Assembly (NCBI GenBank): GCA_937871635.1
Contig: CALMNS010000553.1
Location: forward strand, 1 to 10,076
Direction: 5' to 3'
Source: an uncultured Solirubrobacter sp.
Lineage (GTDB): Bacteria; Actinomycetota; Thermoleophilia; Solirubrobacterales; Solirubrobacteraceae
DNA length: 10,076 nt
Part shown: positions 6,969 through 10,076 of the stretch, piece by piece
How the letters are laid out: the number at the start of each line of letters is the position of its first letter
How positions within the stretch are numbered: the first letter of the stretch is position 1
Notes under the pieces: model-generated
What the model was told of the DNA's origin: nothing
What the model saw: only the letters and a program-made list of their open reading frames with translations
Databases searched by the model: none
Translations under genes and position numbers: made by a program

Positions 6969-8450
6969 GTGCGCGTTCTCGTCGCCGGGTTCCAGCACGA
7001 AGCCAACACCTTCGCCCCGGCGGTGTCCGACTGGGCCGCCTTCGAACGCGGTGACTTCTTCCCGCCCTATGCGCGAGGGGAGGCGATGCTGTCCAGGCAC
7101 ACCACCAGCGGCATGCCCATCAGCGGCTTCCTCGCCGAGGCAGCCCGATCGGGTTGGGAGGTCCTCGGCTCGTGCTGGGCCGGGGCCTCACCGTCGAGTT
7201 CGGTCACTCGCGACGCCTTCGAGCAGATCCTCTCCGCGCTTCGCACGGACCTGACCTCCGCCGGGAAGCTCGACGGGATCTACCTCGACCTGCACGGCGC
7301 CGCGGTGTGCGACCACCTCGATGCACCGGACGCGTTCCTGGTCGCCGAGGTCCGACGGATCGTCGGTCCCCACGTCCCCGTGGTCGTCAGCGTGGACCTC
7401 CACGCCAACGTCGACGAACCGCTGCTGCGGCACGCCGACTACGTCGTGGCCTACCGGACCTACCCTCACGTCGACATGGTGGAGACCGGGGTCGCGGCGT
7501 TCGAGCTGCTCAACCGGCGCCTGCGGCTCGGAGGGAGAGCGCCCTACGCGATGCGACGCATCCCGTTCCTGATCCGCGTCATCGCCCAGACGACACTGTC
7601 CGAGCCCGCCGCCGCCATCTATCGCACCGTCGCCCGGGTCGACCGGGCCACGAGCTTCGCGGCCGGATTCCCAGCCGCGGACGTCGCCCACTGCGGCCCG
7701 ACGGTGTGGTCCTACGGGTCACGCGCCGACGCGATCGCCGACGCGATCGCCGAGCAGGTGACGAAGGCACGAGCGTCCTGGCGCCCCGCGTTGCTGAAGC
7801 CGGACGACGCGGTAGCGGCGTCCCTGAAGCTCGCCACGTCAAGTGAAGGACCGGTGATGGTGGCCGACGTCCAGGACAACCCCGGTGCCGGCGCGGACGG
7901 CAACACGACCGGGATGCTGCACGCGTTGCTCCGCGCGGGCGCCGGTCGCAGGTGGCCAGGGCGGGTGGCGCTCGGCCTGCTCAACGACGACGCCGCCGCG
8001 TCGGCCGCCGCTGAGGCCGGCGTCGGCAGCGACGTGGATCTCGCCCTGGGATCGAGGGTCACCACCTGGGACGGGACGCCGAGCGACCCGCCGGTGACGA
8101 GACGCTTCACCGTGCGCTCGATTGCCGACGGCGACGTGCTGCTGCGGGGCCCCATGATGACCGGCGCCACGGTCCATGCCGGACCGTGCGCGTGCCTCGA
8201 GGTCGACGGCGTGCTCGTCGCCGTCTCGAGCGCACGGACGCAGATGCTTGACCGTGTGCTGCTCAGCATGGTCGACGTCGAGCCGTCGTGGATGAGGATC
8301 ATCGTCGCCAAGAGCGCGGTGCACTTCCGCGCGGACTTCGGCGCCATCGCTTCTCACGTGGTCCTCGCCGAGGCCAGTGGCCCGATGGCGGCGAATCCCG
8401 GAGATCTGCCCTGGCGCAAGCTTCGTCCGACGGTCAGCACCTCTCTCTAG
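6969..8450 (+). CDS. M81 family metallopeptidase (MlrC/microcystinase-like)
   Basis: A 493-aa cytosolic zinc-type amidohydrolase of MEROPS family M81. Its founder, MlrC, cleaves the linearised cyanobacterial peptide microcystin, and most other members have unknown substrates. The start GTG 6969 gives the family's usual opening MRVLVAGFQHEANTF. Likely metal-site motifs are His10-Glu11, YLDLHGA (His109), SVDLHANV (Asp143, His145) and YRTYPHVDM (His167). The N-terminal catalytic domain spans about 1-290. The C-terminal MlrC domain follows, with VMVADVQDNPGAGADGNTT near 297 and the FRADFGAIA segment near the end. Length matches the family. It is the last gene of the operon, 3 bases after the hydrolase gene, with a hairpin shortly downstream. 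By analogy it would cleave an amide or peptide bond in the compound the cassette consumes, but no substrate can be read from the sequence. Confidence 0.92.
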   Translation: MRVLVAGFQHEANTFAPAVSDWAAFERGDFFPPYARGEAMLSRHTTSGMPISGFLAEAARSGWEVLGSCWAGASPSSSVTRDAFEQILSALRTDLTSAGKLDGIYLDLHGAAVCDHLDAPDAFLVAEVRRIVGPHVPVVVSVDLHANVDEPLLRHADYVVAYRTYPHVDMVETGVAAFELLNRRLRLGGRAPYAMRRIPFLIRVIAQTTLSEPAAAIYRTVARVDRATSFAAGFPAADVAHCGPTVWSYGSRADAIADAIAEQVTKARASWRPALLKPDDAVAASLKLATSSEGPVMVADVQDNPGAGADGNTTGMLHALLRAGAGRRWPGRVALGLLNDDAAASAAAEAGVGSDVDLALGSRVTTWDGTPSDPPVTRRFTVRSIADGDVLLRGPMMTGATVHAGPCACLEVDGVLVAVSSARTQMLDRVLLSMVDVEPSWMRIIVAKSAVHFRADFGAIASHVVLAEASGPMAANPGDLPWRKLRPTVSTSL

Positions 8451-8460
8451 CCGCTGCCAA

Positions 8461-8485
8461 CACCGTCGACGTGCTCCGGACGGTG
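8461..8485. terminator. Candidate hairpin terminator between convergent genes
   Basis: CACCGTC (8461-8467) and GACGGTG (8479-8485) form a perfect 7-bp stem around an 11-base loop. It begins 10 bases after the stop of the M81 gene and ends 38 bases before the stop of the convergent molybdoenzyme gene. No U-tract follows on either strand, so it would be an atypical terminator of the sort often seen in GC-rich actinobacteria. Confidence 0.4.
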
Positions 8486-8523
8486 CTCGAACGGGCGCAG
8501 CGCGGCCCCGACGTCTCGCCGGC

Positions 8524-9120
8524 TCAGTCGCCCTGGTAGCGCTGCTCGAGCCACGGATCGCCGCGATCGTGGTACCCGAACGCCTCCCAGAACCCCGGCT
8601 GGTCGCCGTCGAGCAGCTCGAAGGACCGCAGCCACTTGGCCGACTTCCAGAAGTAGAGGTGCGGGACGAGCAGCCGCGCCGGCCCGCCGTGCTCGGGCTC
8701 GAGCGGCGCCCCGTCGAAGGCGTAGGCGACCCAGGCCTTGCCGCCCGTCACGTCGTCGAGGGCGAGGTTGGTCGTGTAGCCGCCGTCGCAGTGGGCCATG
8801 AGGTGGGTGGCCCCGCCCGTCCCGCCGGCCGCCTCGAGCAGCGTGTCGACGGCGACGCCCTCCCACACCGTCCCGAGCTTGGACCACTTCGTCACGCAGT
8901 GGATGTCCCGGGTGACCGTCTCGCTCGGGAGCGCCTGGAACGCCTCCCAGCTCCAGCTCGTCGCGCCGACGGTGAAGCTCCACCGGTCGAGCGGCGTGCG
9001 CGGCGTCGGGCCCGCGGAGAGGACGGGGAAGTCGTGGACGAGGTACTGGCCCGGCGGGAGGCGCTCGGACTCGGCGGGCGGCGGGCGCCGCCCCTGGAAG
9101 CCGCGGGAGATGGGAGGCAT
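8524..9120 (-). CDS. Cytosolic molybdopterin-dependent oxidoreductase (sulfite-oxidase-like)
   Basis: A 198-aa protein with only the molybdopterin-binding SUOX fold, read from ATG 9120 to TGA 8524-8526. It has the expected order of motifs: GQYLVHDFPVLSAGPTP (residues about 24-40), the molybdenum-ligand cysteine in RDIHCVTKWSKLG (Cys75), a VWEGV strand, then HCDGGYTTNL and LLVPHLYFWKSAKW. There is no Tat or Sec signal, no heme domain and no dimerisation domain, so it is a soluble stand-alone member rather than a periplasmic MsrP or a full sulfite oxidase. The substrate and electron partner are unknown. It lies 31 bases downstream of the cyclopropane synthase gene on the same strand, so the two are probably co-transcribed. 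No strong Shine-Dalgarno precedes the ATG, but the N-terminal length fits relatives. Confidence 0.9.
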   Translation of the reverse strand: MPPISRGFQGRRPPPAESERLPPGQYLVHDFPVLSAGPTPRTPLDRWSFTVGATSWSWEAFQALPSETVTRDIHCVTKWSKLGTVWEGVAVDTLLEAAGGTGGATHLMAHCDGGYTTNLALDDVTGGKAWVAYAFDGAPLEPEHGGPARLLVPHLYFWKSAKWLRSFELLDGDQPGFWEAFGYHDRGDPWLEQRYQGD

Positions 9121-9151
9121 GGGCGGAGCCTACGCCCCGGCCACTACGCCT

Positions 9152-10076
9152 CTACGCCTCGACCCGGTCGCCGCGGCCCGCGTTGGCCCGCAGCGACCGC
9201 GGCGCGCGCTCGCTCGTGCGGGCGTCCTGCTGGCGCACGCAGCGGACCTGGTAGATCGAGGTGTGCCCCGTCTCGAAGCCGTTGCGGGCGGCGCGGAGGT
9301 AGAGCCGCCACACCCGCAGGCGCTCCGGCCCCGCCAGGCGCTCGGCCTCCTCGAGCCGCTCGTCGAGGTTGTCGGCCCACGCCCACAGCGTCCGCACGTA
9401 GTCCGCGCCGAACGCCTCGACGTGCTCCGTGCGCAGCTCGGCGCGCTCGAGGGCGAGCTGGATGCGGCTGAGCGGGAGGGGGTCGCCGTCGGGGAACACG
9501 TACCGCTCCGAGAACGGGCCGGCGTTGGCCGGGCCGGGCCGCAGGCGCGCGATCCCATGGTTGAGCAACCGTCCGCCCGGCGCGAGGTGCCCGGCGAGGA
9601 CCTTCGCATACGCGTCGATCTGCGGCTCGCCGACGTGCTCGACCATCCCGATCGAGGCGATCGCGTCGTAGCGCTCGTGCGCGGGGAGGGCGCGGTAGTC
9701 GGCGGTCCGGATCTCGATCCGGTCGGCCAGGCCGGCGGCGGCGACCCGCTCGCGCGCCGCGCGGGCCTGGGCCTCCGAGAGGGTGATCCCGACGACGTGG
9801 ACCCCGTGTTCCTCGGCGGCGTGGATGGCGAACGACCCCCAGCCGCAGCCAACGTCGAGCACCCGCTCGCCCGGCTCGAGGGCCAGCTTCGTGCAGACGA
9901 GCTCGAGCTTGTCGCGCTGGGCCTCCTCGAGCGAGGTCGCCCCGCGCGAGTAGACCGCGCAGCTGTAGGCCATCGTCGGGCCGAGGAAGAGCCCGAAGAA
10001 CTCGGCGGGGACGTCGTAGTGGTGGCGGACCGCGGCGGCGTCGCGCGCCGGCGAGTGCGGCCGCCCGCGCAGCCGC
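9152..10076 (-). CDS. cfa: Cyclopropane-fatty-acyl-phospholipid synthase, 5' end beyond window
   Basis: This enzyme transfers a methylene group from S-adenosylmethionine to the double bond of unsaturated acyl chains in membrane phospholipids. The frame stays open to the window edge, so the ATG at 9973 is internal; the start lies outside, with about 70-80 residues missing if it has E. coli length (382 aa). The 307 visible codons include the hallmark RHHYDVPAEFFGLFL-GPTMAYSC block just inside the edge, with its conserved cysteine at 9959-9961. They also include the SAM-binding VLDVGCGWGSFA, the GMVEHVG segment with the conserved glutamate, and a C-terminal NGFETGHTSIYQV region. Mycolic-acid cyclopropane synthases are close relatives and cannot be fully excluded, but nothing nearby suggests mycolate synthesis. 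A short basic tail of about 25 residues follows the core. Its partner gene encodes the sulfite-oxidase-like protein. Confidence 0.93.
   Translation of the reverse strand, partial: RLRGRPHSPARDAAAVRHHYDVPAEFFGLFLGPTMAYSCAVYSRGATSLEEAQRDKLELVCTKLALEPGERVLDVGCGWGSFAIHAAEEHGVHVVGITLSEAQARAARERVAAAGLADRIEIRTADYRALPAHERYDAIASIGMVEHVGEPQIDAYAKVLAGHLAPGGRLLNHGIARLRPGPANAGPFSERYVFPDGDPLPLSRIQLALERAELRTEHVEAFGADYVRTLWAWADNLDERLEEAERLAGPERLRVWRLYLRAARNGFETGHTSIYQVRCVRQQDARTSERAPRSLRANAGRGDRVEA

Noticed and set aside
7728..7751. 12-bp perfect tandem repeat (GACGCGATCGCC twice) inside the M81 gene
   Set aside because: It encodes DAIADAIA within an alpha-helix of the peptidase. Only two copies are present, so it is better explained by helix and codon bias than by a repeat element.
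8377..9471. Plus-strand frame of 364 codons over the molybdoenzyme and cfa genes
   Set aside because: It is antisense to two confidently identified enzymes and has the Arg/Pro/Ala-rich composition of a shadow frame.

Overview
The window comes from a very GC-rich bacterium, most likely an actinomycete. The MMPL-type transporter and the cyclopropane-fatty-acid synthase paired with a cytosolic sulfite-oxidase-like protein would suit a Thermoleophilia/Solirubrobacterales-type genome, but that placement is an inference from gene content and composition. There are no RNA genes, mobile elements or CRISPR arrays, and no stretch of more than about 125 bases lacks a gene.

Left edge (1-2300, plus strand): the 3' part of an MMPL/RND-superfamily transporter, followed 8 bases later by a small unrecognised gene of 129 codons. 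Positions 2296-2368 separate this pair from two convergent minus-strand genes: an unrecognised four-helix membrane protein (2369-2830) and a LysR-type regulator (2932-3831).

Centre (2932-8450): the notable part. The LysR-type regulator diverges from a tightly packed plus-strand operon encoding a DsdA-like PLP-dependent D-serine dehydratase, a duplicated SnoaL/NTF2-like protein, a dienelactone-hydrolase-family enzyme and an M81 (MlrC/microcystinase-type) metallopeptidase. Junctions after the first two genes are a TGATG overlap and a 3-base gap. The DsdA-like and SnoaL-like parts are joined in one open frame with no stop, although the SnoaL-like part has its own good Shine-Dalgarno and ATG. A perfect 15-bp dyad with T-N11-A geometry overlaps the regulator's start codon. 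It sits about 65 bases upstream of where a candidate -35/-10 pair would start the operon, which is the classical LysR layout. My reading is a small inducible catabolic cassette for an amide- or ester-linked compound that releases a beta-hydroxy D-amino acid. The substrate is unknown.

Right edge (8451-10076, minus strand): after a short convergent intergenic region holding a candidate hairpin terminator come a cytosolic SUOX-fold molybdopterin oxidoreductase and, upstream of it, a cyclopropane-fatty-acyl-phospholipid synthase running off the window. These two look like an operon with a 31-base gap.

By eye, third codon positions in the central cassette, its regulator and the small membrane protein are less uniformly G/C than in the flanking transporter and lipid-synthase genes. 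This would fit a later acquisition, but I did not calculate it.
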